A DNA stretch of 64,000 nucleotides, from positions 38,726,424-38,790,423 of the forward strand of contig OZ029914.1 of the NCBI GenBank assembly GCA_964023275.1, given 5' to 3'. The position numbers and the translations under genes were made by a program. The stretch is from Norana najaformis. Its lineage: Eukaryota > Annelida > Clitellata > Crassiclitellata > Hormogastridae. Below are positions 1-11,943 of the stretch, piece by piece; position 1 is the first letter of the stretch, and every line of letters starts with the position of its first letter. Below the pieces are notes generated by a model that was not told where the DNA came from, did not search any database, and worked only from the letters and a program-made list of their open reading frames with translations.

Positions 1-229
1 GTCTGGTACTACTTTCACGATCAGTCCTTTGAAGATAGATGTCGTATACATTCACTTTATCTATTGCTTCTCAGGTATTCCATTCAAAACTGGTTTCACC
101 TTTCAACAAATCCCACTCTGATTAGTCTTACCATTTCTCTCAACTTAAATACAACCCACCCTAGTCTCCTCTTCCCTCCCGTCTCTGGTCTCCTGGCAAC
201 CGGGCTTGGTTTTTGACTTGGAATCTTTG

Positions 230-345
230 GACAACCCAACGTACTTGACAGCGCTCGTTAATAAGCTGGTGTCCTGCACTTAGCTTTTAAGGAGCGCTTT
301 AGCAATTTTGAGTTTACGACTACGATTACAGCTTCTCCCGTAGGT
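230..345 (+). repeat. CR1/L2-like LINE 3' tail fragment
   Basis: This stretch resembles the 3' end of the LINE at 60255-60350: both have an 'aataagctggt' block, a GCGCT-containing segment and then an acgattac-type tail. I see no coding sequence in it. The rest of 1-930 shows no supportable exon; the open frame at 370-612 has no recognisable domain. Bases 1-930 are probably intron upstream of the first visible SRCR exon. Confidence 0.5.
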
Positions 346-932
346 TGTAGGAGGGTTGCACGTTTTTCCATGTTGTCGGTTATGTTGAACGCCGTCTTCA
401 GATTTTCGAATCTATCAGTCCAGTTCTTCACAGAAGTGCCGCTGACGCCGAATCCACGTCAAGGATACACGGTGCGAATTGGGACGATGTCCCGTGTTTT
501 GTCATTTTTACTGTTTCAAACTCTCCAGCTGCCTTTCTCCTCGTCGCCAAATGTTGTGATGTCTTACAGCAAAACAATTGCCTTCCTGTTACGCTATGCT
601 GCTAAAGGCTAGTAACTTCTAGATAACTCGCAAACCCTATTGGTACCATCTTTTGTAGCCATCCTCTTGATCTCCAATGTTCCAATATTAGGTACTGTAA
701 ACAAAATCAAAACTGACATTAAAATCTACAAAAATTTAGAGTCGAAACGCATCTTCTCGTTTCTGAAGGTCTTATATTTATTATGTTAATGCAGGTTAGG
801 ATTCATGTTTTGGTGACTGTCTGAATATCTGTCCCATTTGTGTTAGGCTTAAATGTGCTGAATCTTTCCATAACCACTGCTGATGTATGTAAGATACCAA
901 CCAATTTTTGTGTTGTGTCGTTCATTTTTTAG

Positions 933-1086
933 GAGCAACTCCAAGACTCGTCAATTCGCTATCCTCTGCGATCAATCCAGTGGAAGGAAGATTAGAGATA
1001 TATTACGCTGGAGAATGGGGAACTGTTTGCGATGATAGTTTTACAAATATAAGCGCTAGAGTGGCATGCAAAAGCCTGGGTTTCGG
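933..1086 (+). CDS. Gene 1 SRCR1, first-half exon
   Basis: The acceptor is tttttag at 926-932 and the donor is GG|GTAATT. The exon encodes an SRCR N-terminal half with RLVNS, EGRLEIYY, WGTVCDDSF, ARVACKSLGFG, including two of the six domain cysteines. The CDD acidic pair that forms half of the known SRCR cation site is present. It starts in phase 1, so another exon (signal peptide or a further domain) must lie upstream. Confidence 0.9.
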
Positions 1087-1443
1087 GTAATTCCACACCT
1101 AATAATATGTTTAAGCTTACAAGGCGGGGCTGAGCTTCTTGCAATAAACGTTTTAGTGTACAATCAAAAGTTTAGGAACTAATGCAATACTCAGTTAAAC
1201 ATGAAAATGAACCAATTTGACTGTATTTAGGGGCTACTGTTCAAATAAATGATAGAATTGAGCAATGTTTTACTTTCAATTATATTGTTTAAGTTACACA
1301 ATTACCGTTTTTAGGATGTTTAAAGCTCAAAAAGGTGTTTTCTCTAGAGCGCTGTTTCAGCTTTATTTAATTATAGGCCATAGTGTTTAAGACAATTTTC
1401 ATATCTACGACCTATTATATAAAACCTGACGTGTAATATTGTT

Positions 1444-1494
1444 CTTCTTCTTCCTTCTGGCTGGAATTAATCCCTCCTAGGGGAGGGGTCAGCC
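1444..1494 (-). mobile_element. 51-bp truncated SINE-like insertion with 15-bp target duplication
   Basis: The 15-mer acgtgtaatattgtt occurs at 1429-1443 and again at 1495-1509, flanking 51 bp. Read on the minus strand the insert ends in an AAG-repeat tail, as retroposons do. The matching intron of gene 2 (around 61860) lacks it, so it inserted after the duplication. Too short to assign to a family. Confidence 0.65.
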
Positions 1495-1704
1495 ACGTGT
1501 AATATTGTTTCATTAAGTCCTGGGTCAAGTGTACTACCGATTCTTTGTATTAAATATGTTGGTGAAGGCATCAGTGTGTCAAACTAGTACATTAAGCTTT
1601 TGCGTGCGCCGTTTCCACGCCAGCATCAATTAAACAAATTCTAGAACACTGACTGTTAGCACGAAGAATTTTTTGTTATATTTCTTAATTATGCATCATT
1701 TCAG

Positions 1705-1868
1705 AAATATCGGTGAATTCGTCGGCAGTCGCTATGGAAGAGGAACTGGTCGAATCTGGTTGGGCAAGATCAATTGCACCGGAAAAGAACTTGGCATCGA
1801 CAGATGTGCGCATGATTCATGGGGGACAACTGAGTGCAGCCATGATGAAGATGTCTCAATCAAATGCG
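1705..1868 (+). CDS. Gene 1 SRCR1, second-half exon
   Basis: The acceptor is catttcag and the donor is G|GTGAGA. The frame joins GG|A from the first half and reads VGSRYGRGTGRIWL, then four cysteines (INC, DRC, TEC, IKC). HDEDVSIKC carries the acidic residues of the usual SRCR cation site. The exon is 164 nt (phase 2 in, phase 1 out), the same size as most second-half exons here. It is closely similar to the gene 2 exon at 62119-62282. Confidence 0.9.
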
Positions 1869-2026
1869 GTGAGACTCTCGTACAATGAAAAATACGGCTA
1901 GATAATAACGATGATGATAGTGTCGTTTATTGCATATTGATCTTGGCCCCTTCCTGTGAGTCTAGGTTTCGCATGTTAACATACGGTGTTATTTATACCA
2001 TGAGATGCAACTGATTTCCATTTTAG

Positions 2027-2198
2027 AGAAAACTCCGGATTATACTGTGCGACTTATCAACACACTAAATGACGTTTCAGTCTCAACACCTATGGAAGGC
2101 AGACTTGAAATCTACTACTCTGGAGATTGGGGCACTGTTTGTGATAACAACTTTACAGATGCTAGTGCAAAGGTTGCGTGTGCGAGTCTTGGCTTCGG
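2027..2198 (+). CDS. Gene 1 SRCR2, first-half exon
   Basis: The acceptor is cattttag and the donor is GG|GTAATT. It encodes TPDYTVRLINTL, EGRLEIYYSGDWGTVCDNNF and AKVACASLGFG. At 172 nt it is the longest first-half exon. It is highly similar to gene 2 exon 62468-62633, and the flanking introns are similar as well. Confidence 0.9.
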
Positions 2199-4799
2199 GT
2201 AATTTTCGTTTCACACATATACATTAAATGTTGGAATTGCTTGAAAATTAAATTGCTTTAAGTTAATCTTCAGCACCTCAGAATAAGGTTCGCTCAATTT
2301 TCGCGAGTAAAATGTGCTATAATTAAATGAACGAAGGCGTTTATTGATTCACGAGCAACAGAAAAATACAAGCATAATATGACGATAGCATAAGTTATTA
2401 ACTTTTTTGTTGATGCTATAAAGCGGAAAAGGGTCAGTAAACATGCTAGATGCAGATTGTCTCCTTTTTATTAGAAATATTGTAGATGGGCGAACGATTT
2501 TGTCTATTTAAATTGTATGTGAATAAATAAATATAATTCAAATAATAAATAAATAGCCAGGTTATGAGATTGAATCAGATTATATGATCAATGATTTGGA
2601 AAGATTAGATCTGGTTATATTAGTTAAGTCTGCTCTGCTGACGGTGATGAATAACGCCTTAACATTAGGTGGTTTCGTTTTCAATTTATAAAAACTTCGA
2701 TAATGAACAGTTATTTATTGAGTATTTATTAATTAAGTATCTTTGATGCGTTCGGGCGTTGAGTGAAACCATTGCAAGACGCTACACAAGTATTCAGGTC
2801 CATACGAATAGATTGATATTAATGTCTGACGCGTCAGGGCAGTGAGTGAAGATATTGGAGGTGTTGTATAAATATCACCAAGCTGGAAAATGCGCTATAT
2901 GAATTATATGATTCAGAGCAGCAAGACAGCTAGCCAGTAGTCGCAAGCTACAGCGGTGAGATTCTTAGAAACGGACGGGCTGCAAGTTATACAGCTTAAA
3001 AGGGCTATTGTTGGTAGCAGAGCAGGTGAGCTATGGAATGCAGGAGTGTAGCTTAGTCAAAAGGATTCCGCTGGGGTATGCTGAGCAATCCACAGGTAGC
3101 AATCTCCAGGTACTCCCGGGACTTTACAACTAAGCACGAGAGGTCCACGTGATAACCAGATGGACGTCCACCAAAAGACGCACGAAAGCTGATGTCAGCG
3201 GGCAGTCAGACTATAGGGTCTTGGGTGCTGACCGGCCCAGAAGGAATGCGCCCAGAGTTCAGAGGATTCAGGTAGAAAAGAGCTCGCAGACTGCACACAA
3301 GGGTCAGTCAGTCAGTCAGTCAATCCGCAGAGAAGACCAGAAGAGGAGAGTCGCACGCGGGTCCCGTGAGAGGACGGATCCGTCGAGGGACAACAGAAGA
3401 TGGGGTAGGCATAAGACCAGGAGACGGACAACGACCGACCGCAGGTATTATGTAGAATGTAGTTAATACTAATGTAGTAGGAATTAGATTAGGTTAGACT
3501 AAAACGAATAATGTTGATTCATATGCAGTTTCCGTACAATCGTATAACCTGAACGTAAATGTATTAATAATCATTTTATACTAATCCATTGTCTGGTTAT
3601 TCATTCATTAACAGAACATTTGTGTAACGCCTCTACAAGAGTATTAACACTTCGAACTACTAACTTCTAGAGCGCCAGTCCTTAATACCCAATGCATCAC
3701 TTAGGACACACATACACACAATCCATGTAGCTAGTTCACCCACAGTAAATAGAATACGTAGCTGAACCTTAGACCACATAGGGTCTAGGCGATACAAATA
3801 TCCTTGTGAGGTTCTAAGAAGGCTCTGTATAAAACGTTATATTTATATCAACATAAACCCTGATATATATCTAGATTCATAATAATCTTTATCATGACAA
3901 AGCAGAAGCTGGCTGTGTGCATTCTAAATTTGATTTTACAAATCCTGATTTTGTACCAGTACATTGATCAACGAAGATTTCGCTTCTTGAACACTTTTGG
4001 GTGTATCTTGTGGATTTTGGGCTGCTGATCATGAATATCACCTTAAAAATTTCGTAACATACCGTTTTTATTATCGCCTATTATTGTGAAAGCCTTTCAC
4101 ATTTTCAGTCTGCTAATATGTTGCCCACAAAGCAATCTGTTTTGTTCAGCCCAGACATGTTTAGGCATGCACCAAATGAAGGTTTCACAACTTGCAATGG
4201 AAATGCTAATAGTTGGGTTATGCCTGGGCATGTATAAACCGGGTGAATGCTGGCAGAACAGGCTATGAAAGGAACTCGCATACACAGATGTTATGCATTT
4301 CGTTGATATCAGTATGTACGTATTTTGATTCACATGTTCTACATGAATAGATACCTTAGTGTGGGTACTTAAAAATAGCATTTATTTTCTGCGGGACGAT
4401 TTGTTCCAGCAGAAATATGTCGTCAATGTCGCAACAGCCGCGATATATTCTGTTATATTTCTGGCGAGCACAAGCTTAAGCTTCAAAGACACAGCATGAC
4501 TGCACTTTAGTTTGGCCCTAATTTTCTCATTTTCGAACTGTTTAACTCTCACCCTCTCAAACGGTTTCATTTTAGTACGAAACGTTCTGTGTAAAATTTG
4601 AAGCAGATCGATTTGCATTTATAGGTCGCTCATGGGGGCCAAAGTTACCTATGTAATCAGTATGGTATGAAATTTCATAAACCCTTTTGCACAGCGCACA
4701 GGGCTTTTTTGTACACGGCTCTTTTGAACACGCGACAGACTGCCTATAAAAGACGGTTAACTAGCCACAAGAGATGAGATGAACGTCCACTCACCGAGA

Positions 4800-5582
4800 G
4801 ACAATGGGAGCCGAAGAAGAGGACCGGAGCAGAAGAAGATGGCAACGCGTTCTCAAGATTACCTAGTTAGCCCTGCAGAAGTGCAATAAGAAAGAAAGCT
4901 ACCGTCGGAGAACCAGGTCCTTGGCCACTTTATGCATCGCCACAGTGTAGTGAAAGAGGACATCCGAACGGCAGCGACCCAGACCATAAGTCGAAGATTT
5001 CTGGTCGCGCTCTAGAATTCCAGCCAAACATCGCCAAAACTCCATCAAAACGCTCGAGCAACTATTACATGAATGGCAGGGACTGAAGTAGATCAAGAGT
5101 CGTCAGTCCCAGACTCTAACAGCCAAAGACGCCAAAGACAGGATCGGGAAGCTGTTTGACATTCTGCATGCTAACGCCATGGAGTTCATCAACAGTCAAG
5201 AAGACGAAAGCATCAACAGATAAAAAAGAAGCAGCAAAAACTCATTGAAACGCAAAGAAGTGGGCTTGGCGACGGTACAACATGAGACTGTTATTGATTT
5301 CGTGACAATGTGAAGCAGAAATATATTTGGAACGATGGGCTTGCCAGTTGGATTCCTAACCGAAGACTCTGATACATGGAGCAGTATGTGGATGACTTCA
5401 AGGCTGCAGAGGCAATCGTCAGCACGCTAGCAGTCAATAATGATCATGCAGAGAGAGGTGTCGCCATGATCCAAGACACAGCACAGACAGGACGCTTTGA
5501 GAGTGAAGAAGAGTTGCAGTGTGCGCTTCAAGTTATCGAGCAGAGTCGTGTCGGGAAAATTTTCCCGATTCGAGAAAAGTAA
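4800..5582 (+). pseudogene. Decayed transposon-type ORF fragment
   Basis: Several broken frames read like one invertebrate repeat-encoded protein. The frame around 5105-5220 gives DRIGKLFDILHANAMEF; the open frame 5376-5582 gives VNNDHAERGVAMIQ and a C-terminal LQVIEQ segment. From memory of such repetitive uncharacterised invertebrate proteins, the AERG(V)ALIQ...QVVE signature is a C-terminal hallmark. Stops and frameshifts separate the pieces. The family assignment is tentative and no function is claimed. Confidence 0.35.
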
Positions 5583-5984
5583 CGCTAATTAAAAAACCCT
5601 ATAAGCATACTATATATACTTTACATTCAGTATGCAGTCGTTTGATTTTAAAAACTGTTCTGTATCGGTTCGATACTGTTAAATAGACACTAAAACAGTA
5701 GTTTTCATTACAGCTTGATTTCTTTCATGGCTTATTCAAACTGATGGCAAACATTTTTGAATTCTACTATTTACGCTACATGGCTAAATATTATGATCGT
5801 TGAGCGACCTGTAAATATTAAAATTTTTGCCTCAAAATTTGCACATAATATTTTTTACAAATAAGGAATATCTTCAAAAGGTGAGACTTAAAATTGCTTT
5901 GCAAATAATTTTCGCCAGATAAATAAGGGCCACACTACTCCACTTATTGAGAGAGCGTTGAGCTCTGCTTCATTTGCAAAATTG

Positions 5985-6270
5985 GTGATCAAGAGAAACC
6001 CTTGGCTCCTCACATTTGCTGTGAAACATGTGCTATCGATCTGAGACCTTGGCTCACAGGTACTCGCAAGTCAAAGCTGTTCGTAGTCCCAATTATATGG
6101 CTAGAACAGAAAGATGAGGTAACGGACTGTTAATTCCGTCTGACCAATGTCTCTGGCTTCTCTGCTAAAAGTATACCCCAATCTGCCTTAAACCATTATG
6201 CCAGTTAATCATGACAACAGTTTACAGTACCGAAGCCACAAGAGACATAGAGCCTAGATGAGGCACACAT
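5985..6270 (+). pseudogene. Decayed relative of the 565-residue transposon protein
   Basis: One frame reads PLAPHICCETCAIDLRPWL and then VPIIWLEQKDEVTDC before a stop. This matches residues 52-93 of the intact protein encoded at 12527-14224 (APHICCATC...W...VPMVWREQ...DDC), including the CC-x2-C cluster. Weaker similarity runs on to about 6270. Stops and the absence of the rest show it is dead. Confidence 0.6.
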
Positions 6271-6660
6271 AGATGCCACAATGCACGAGCCAGACATGGA
6301 AAACTGATTTAGATGTTGTTTAAATTCATTACTTCAACGTTTAATCCAAATTCGTAGACACCGTGAAAAGTATATCAGTTCGGCTGAGAAACCTCAAGCA
6401 GTACGAATGAACGGCACTCATTGGTTGTTTTGCAAGCTGAAAAGCTTCAATATTAGCTCTATTTTCTAAGTTTGTACAGAACGCGGCTGAACTAGTTGAA
6501 CAGAACACAGAGAATATTCGCTGAATATTCCCTGAGTGCTGATATTCGCAGGGAAACATTTTGTGACCCTAACTTGGTTGAGCAGCTTTGTTGCCATAGA
6601 TATACCACTGGCCTCACAGCAATAGCCGATCCAATGCACGAAGTGCTTCACTGTTGTTAG

Positions 6661-6824
6661 ATATACCGGAAAAAGAATCGGAAATCGTTATAGGACTGGA
6701 AAAGGTCAAATATGGTTGGATGCAGTCATCTGCAACGGAACTGAACGGGGTATCAACGACTGTGCGCATCGTCCCTGGGGTTCGCATGACTGCAATTATG
6801 CCGAGATTGTTTCAATAAAATGCG
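6661..6824 (+). CDS. Gene 1 SRCR2, second-half exon
   Basis: The acceptor is ctgttgttag and the donor is G|GTTAGT. The 164-nt exon reads GYTGKRIGNRYRTGKGQIWLD, with cysteines at VIC, NDC, HDC and IKC. The last acidic pair is altered: NYAEIVSIKC in place of HNEDVSI, which weakens the predicted cation site. The domain is otherwise complete. The exon carries no stop. Confidence 0.88.
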
Positions 6825-8237
6825 GTTAGTTGCACCATTATTATTTTTATTGCATTTACTAAGTGCCACTACTCTAATGGCTAAGCATTAAATGATGGCG
6901 ATCATTCATTGCGAATGAAAGACTTGCTCACAGTCCTTACGTAGAGAGTCTCGAACCCGTACTATACGCATTAAAGCCAAGCGACCTCATCAATCGGCTA
7001 CCGTTCTTCTGTCATTAGAATTGTATATTAGGCGGACCTTCATTAGACCTTCATTTCTTTAGCGCTACTTAAATATCTTGTGCGATGTAATATGGTTTAT
7101 TCCTGCATAAAATCACGTAGATTGCTTTTTCTTAAATTTCTTCTTTCCAACGTCAATTACAACATACTAACCTATATCCATCGAGGTCAAACCAACTAAC
7201 TAAATAGACTAAGTTTATCTTATTGTATATCAAAATTCTAAACAAATCCAGGCTTGTCTATTCCATACAAATATTATATTTGGACATGCATTGGGAAATA
7301 TATAGCACACTGCGCATGTCTTCCAGTCTATGCTAGCTGCACGCGAATTCAAACTACCAACGCGTCATCAGATACAGCGTGTTTGAAAAATGAGCTGGCA
7401 ATGCCTCTTTGCTATTTCAATCAGAGATAGTAAAAACCGTATATTAATTACACCTTGTTGCAAGTACTGTAGTCATAGACCATAGTATCAGGATTATTCT
7501 TATAAGTTATGCAGTTGCTGCTTTTCGGATCTTCTATGCAAATTGCTCCAGTCGAGGGCAGACGCTGGTCCTGTGAATGCGGAGCCCATAAAAGATACGC
7601 AAAGACATGTGTTTCATAGGAATTCTTGCTTTAAAATGCTCTGCTGAAAGTAATAATAAAAATAATGGTTTTGTACATTTAACATAAAATAACGATTTTG
7701 TACGTTTATCGCACACACGATTCCGGTCCCAAAATTGCTGACAATCGAATCTTGTAATTTTATCTATCCAACAGCCTTCTGTAGGTTAACTTATTCTATT
7801 CTCTAAGAAGTCTATGTTCATCCTCGCAGGCCTACACCAAGCGGACACATCGAGGGTTAAAATCGCGGCGACATCTAAACTCAGTATCATTGTTTAACAT
7901 AAAAATATTCAATTAAGTCCACACATCTCTGTTTAAATATAAATATAAATATAAATATATTAAATATAGAATACAATTAGCCAATTATGAAACGAAAATT
8001 TAGCAATTTATAATAAGCGCCATGCTGAATTTTCCAAATTGCTTGCCTTTTAGACAGCTGCTTAAAGATTATGCCACTTGCCATTACTTTTATATAGCAT
8101 TGGCAGTTAGACTATACTCAACTCATTCATTGTCGCAATGTGTTTCATGCGTTCTAATCGAAAAAACTGAGATCAAAAGAACTAGATTTGTTTTAAGAGC
8201 GTGATTGTTAACAGGCTTACTATCTGCACAATTTTAG

Positions 8238-8403
8238 ATGACATTGAAGATTATGCTGTACGACTGATCAATTCGAAGGACTCCAGCGGAAATCCAATGG
8301 AGGGACAGCTTGAGATCTATTATGCTGGAGTCTGGGGCACAGTTTGTTATAACAAATTTACAAAGGACGCTGCAAAAGTAGTTTGTGCCAGCCTCGGCTA
8401 TGG
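8238..8403 (+). CDS. Gene 1 SRCR3, first-half exon
   Basis: The acceptor is aattttag and the donor is GG|GTAAAT. It encodes DYAVRLINS, EGQLEIYYAGVWGTVC and KVVCASLGYG. The usual CDD after the first cysteine is replaced by CYNKF, so the first acidic cluster is absent. The 1.4-kb stretch before it (6825-8237) shows no feature I can name. Confidence 0.9.
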
Positions 8404-8978
8404 GTAAATTAACCGTTTTATTGTAGTTTTCATAAGCCTTAGTTTCAAGAAATGCCGCTATCGTTTACAGCTGACAATATTTCCCTGCACAATACGTTTT
8501 AGCCAGCGTCATACTATATATTCTTTATCTTGAACAACTGGTAAATGTTGTTTTAACAACTTTTTCTTGAATCATTTAAAGTCTTTTGTTACTTTTATAT
8601 TATAGTAAAATATCGCAGATGACCTGTTGTGGTCACACGAGAACTCAATTACCTCTAGCCACTGCATCTTGAGTTTCATTCCCAATGTCCTAATCTAAAA
8701 GTGAAAGGAGATGTATAATGCTTTGCTTCTCTATGGTAGAAAATATACATAGGCAGATACAGACAGGCAGTTGATGATGGGCACGCCACGATTGAACGTT
8801 TGATACAGCTAAAAGTAACAGTACTAGCAGGTTAAATTATAAATAAATTGCATGAATGCGTATACAATTATACTAGTGCATAATGTATATAATTATAGAT
8901 ATTAAGACAGTACATATGATAACGAAATCTTTGCTTTCTCATTTTTATGTTTTTTTCGTTTTTTCATTCCCAAATCAG

Positions 8979-9145
8979 TTATGAGGGGAGATACACCATC
9001 AACAATCATATTGGATCAGGAACTGGTCAGACCTGGTTGAATGACGTAAACTGTACTGGCCGTGAGCAGAGTGTCGACAAATGCGTGCATCACCCATGGG
9101 GATTGTATAGCTGTGTCTATAATTACGTTGTGTCAGTGAAATGCG
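8979..9145 (+). CDS. Gene 1 SRCR3, second-half exon
   Basis: The acceptor is caaatcag and the donor is a weak G|GTTGGT. It encodes GYEGRYTINNHIGSGTG, then cysteines at VNC, DKC, YSC and VKC. The acidic pair before the last cysteine is lost (VYNYVVSVKC). Together with CYNKF in the first half, SRCR3 keeps neither half of the canonical cation site. Confidence 0.88.
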
Positions 9146-9640
9146 GTTGGTGCAATAATCTCAACAAAATATATTGGTATCAACTGCATGAAGAATTCTA
9201 AATAATCTTTCAAACTACCTCGAATTTACAAATATTGTACCCTAATTTAATCGATCGGTTTAAAAAAACTCCATAACTACCCGAACAAAATGACAAGCAA
9301 TATTAGTTTTTTCGTTGTTAAGGTTAAGGTAAGGGTAGGGCTAGGGCTTGTTTGCACGCCTTTTTTTATTACGAAACGAATGCCCTGGAATTGAAAGATA
9401 TATTTTCTTCACTGTAGCTGTCGGATCCTTGAACCCATATTTGAATCATAATAATATCCAACTAGTGGTCTAAGTTGCTTGCCAGCGAAATACCTGCTTC
9501 CATGGAGAAATAGTCTTGGGTTAATCATGATCCCTTAGCTTTTAAAGTGTTTTTTTTTTACTTAAAATTATACATAGGTTTCAGATATTCTGTTTACTTC
9601 AAGATGATATGTGAAATATTTGGTCACGTTGGCATTTCAG

Positions 9641-9806
9641 AAACTGCTCAGAGTTCTCCAGTAAGATTAGTTAATTCGCTTTCGCACATTAGCAATCCGA
9701 AAGAAGGACGGTTAGAGATTTATTATTCTGGATCCTGGGGAACGGTGTGTGATCGTGGCTTCACAAATGTCAGCGCAAGAGTGGCCTGTGCCAGTCTTGG
9801 CTTTGG
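9641..9806 (+). CDS. Gene 1 SRCR4, first-half exon
   Basis: The acceptor is ggcatttcag and the donor is GG|GTAAAT. It encodes SSPVRLVNSLSH, EGRLEIYYSGSWGTVCDRGF and ARVACASLGFG. The next exon is 10 kb downstream, beyond a large block of mobile elements. Confidence 0.9.
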
Positions 9807-9929
9807 GTAAATCAGTTGCTTGACTTTATTTCTTCGTGATCATTACTTGATAAAATTTATTTAATGCACATAAGATAAAAAATACTTATAAAGAGGAAGC
9901 TTACAGTAGAAAGGAAAAAAGGTCTAAGG

Positions 9930-10205
9930 AACTACAGTAAAGTCCTAAAGCGTTTAATGTTTGCAAATTTGAGAAGTATGTTAAATTTTACACAAAGAAC
10001 GGAATTAGAATTATATATAGCCAACAAGAATCCTGACATAATGGGAATTGCAGAATGGAGGACGAAGCCAGCGATCAGAGCGAAATGGCTTTGGATGGTT
10101 ATTGATTATTTAGAAAGAATCGAGCTTATCAGCAAACACTTGGTCATAAAAGTTGGAGGGATGTTATTGGATTTGAAATTGTATTATTGCATGCTAAATT
10201 GTATG
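9930..10205 (+). pseudogene. LINE endonuclease N-terminal fragment
   Basis: The open frame from 9957 reads NLRSMLNFTQRTELELYI, then NPDIMGIAEW. This is the start pattern of APE-type endonucleases of non-LTR retrotransposons (N-x-R-S...P-D-I-x-x-I-x-E-x-W). A frame change then follows, with a possible GGGM/LL segment. It is short, with no downstream RT attached. Clade unresolved. Confidence 0.55.
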
Positions 10206-10212
10206 CATGTAG

Positions 10213-10690
10213 TGTTGCACAGTGGCACGTGTTGGAGGAAATGCAGGAATGCTATCCGTGGGTGCCAGGTTCAAAAGATGTTGTGGAGGAGTGTCAGTTG
10301 TCTGGCGGGAAACGCCAACCTTTGAAGAGGCGGGTGTTTTATATAAATTCAGTCCGGCTTTAAATAGGCGGGTGTGTGATGTAAAGTCAGTCTGGCTTTT
10401 GGTGTTTGACCTTTTTGGTCTTTTGAGTGTTCAACCCTGTTGGTATCTTCGTGTGGTTTGCAGGACTCACAATATGTCGTTTTGAAGTTTATGCTGTCTC
10501 CCTGTCGTGGATGATTTGTCTGTGTGGAGTTGAGGTTTTGTAGAACGCATCTTCCTTAGGGAATCTGCTGTTCATTTGGCCGCTGTGGTCGTACACCTGA
10601 GTCTTATTTTGCTTGTAAATAGCTTGTAAATATAATGTCATTCTGAACTACCGCTGGAGTTTAGTGCTACCTCTAGGCAACCTTCAGCAG
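10213..10690 (+). repeat. Probable 5' LTR of a Ty3/gypsy element
   Basis: It begins TGTTGCACAGTGGCACGTGT, close to the start of the LTR at 52041 (TGTTGCAAGGGCACGTGT). It has a TATA-like tttatataaattc near 10336, and a gag frame follows at about 10990. The right boundary and a matching 3' copy were not found, so the end is approximate. Confidence 0.45.
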
Positions 10691-10979
10691 GAGGTGTCTT
10701 TGTATTCTTGTGTGTATGTATGTGTATCATATGTATTTTTTAAAGCAATATTCATATAGTAGAGAGATGAGATTTGAGACACGTGACTTTCAGAGAATAG
10801 TTAGCATCTAGGTGTGAATTGCAATTTAAAACAGCGATTAAAAGCTGTTTTAACGAAATCAGATACCAATCGCAAATGTTTTACAAACTTACAAATTACC
10901 GCCAACGACACAATGAGCCGAAGCGCCAGAGGGATGGAATAGAAGGCCACTGGCACAACCCAATACACGGACCCACATG

Positions 10980-11943
10980 AATCAACGTCCATCTTACTAC
11001 AGCTCATGCAGCAACAAGCAGACGAACGAACACGGTTATACGACGAACTTCGTGAAGAACACCGTGCTATGAAGGAACGATTCTCTCTCCTATTACAGAC
11101 GATGCAACAGTCAGGTCAGACCCCTCCCACAGCAAAACCACCTGCTCTTCGTTTTCCCTCCAATGCTATTCAATTGTCTGGCACCTCAACTATGGCCGAA
11201 TTCACAATCTGGCGTAAATCGTGGACGGATTATGCCCTGATCAAACGCTCAGATCACTATGTCCAGCCGACACATTTGGCGGCTCCTGACACACATGTTT
11301 AAGGACTTTCAAGCCTTCGTGAATGAATCAGTCACTACAGCTATCGAGGCCGTTGTACCAGATCAACCCACAGTTGAAGAAGCCATCACATCCATCCATA
11401 ACTTCATTCGTCGAATGCAAAACACCATCGTTGATCTCTTCCACTTCTTCACCCGCCGCCAACATCCTGGTGAGTCCTTTGAACATTTCATAAATGCACT
11501 GAGACAACTCAATCAGCAAGCAGGTATCTGCGCTCATTACATCAACACGCAACTGATGACGTTAATCACTATAGGCGGTTCAAGTCCCTGAGTTACAAAA
11601 GAAGTTCCTAGCAATTCGACCTACCCCGAGCTTCAACGAAGTCTGCCGAGCACTTGAATCAGCATGTGCTGGTAAAATAAAAATGGTCACCACACTCAGA
11701 TATGTGGGAACGGCGAAAAGTTCGAGAGATCAGGACGTATTTCTTCGACAAACAAGTCGACATCACTTCAAAGAGTTAGCACAGGTGGAAAATGTTACTG
11801 GTGTGGTGGAAAATCACACGCACGCTGAGCGCTTGTCCCGTAAAGATGCTACTTGCAGAAACTGTTCCAGAAAAGGCCATTACCAGTACGTAGGCCAGAT
11901 ACGTCTCAGGGATCCACATCCGGATCACAGCAATAAAACATAA
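10980..11943 (+). pseudogene. Ty3/gypsy gag, frameshifted
   Basis: Three overlapping frames make up a gag-like protein. The frame from 11006 has a charged coiled-coil start, then FTIWRKSWTDY. The frame from 11259 has the helical capsid-like part with FFTRRQHPGESFEHFINALRQL. The region around 11790-11890 holds zinc-knuckle remnants such as CRNCSRKGHY. Frame changes near 11270, 11590 and 11800 make it non-functional. A short hairpin, aaaacagc/gctgtttt, lies at 10828-10851. Confidence 0.7.

Larger units (their letters stand above)
2199..6660 (+). other. Gene 1 intron inside SRCR2
   Basis: Bases 2200-2950 align by eye with 62640-62960 of gene 2. Bases 3149-3466 form an open, arginine-rich, unrecognised frame around a short GTCA repeat (3300-3323). 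Around 3600-3680 lies a possible minus-strand LINE tail. Bases 3690-4790 show nothing I can name, apart from a TATA-like ctataaaaga at 4745. Transposon relics follow at 4800-5582 and 5985-6270. Confidence 0.6.

Noticed and set aside
3149-3466. 105-codon arginine-rich open frame
   Set aside because: No recognisable domain, no splice context in phase with gene 1, located in an intron with repeat-like DNA. Possibly retroelement-derived, not callable.
9318-9352. Telomere-like run of TTAAGG/TAGGG/CTAGGG variants
   Set aside because: Only about 35 bp and degenerate; no perfect TTAGGG array, so an internal telomere site is not supported.
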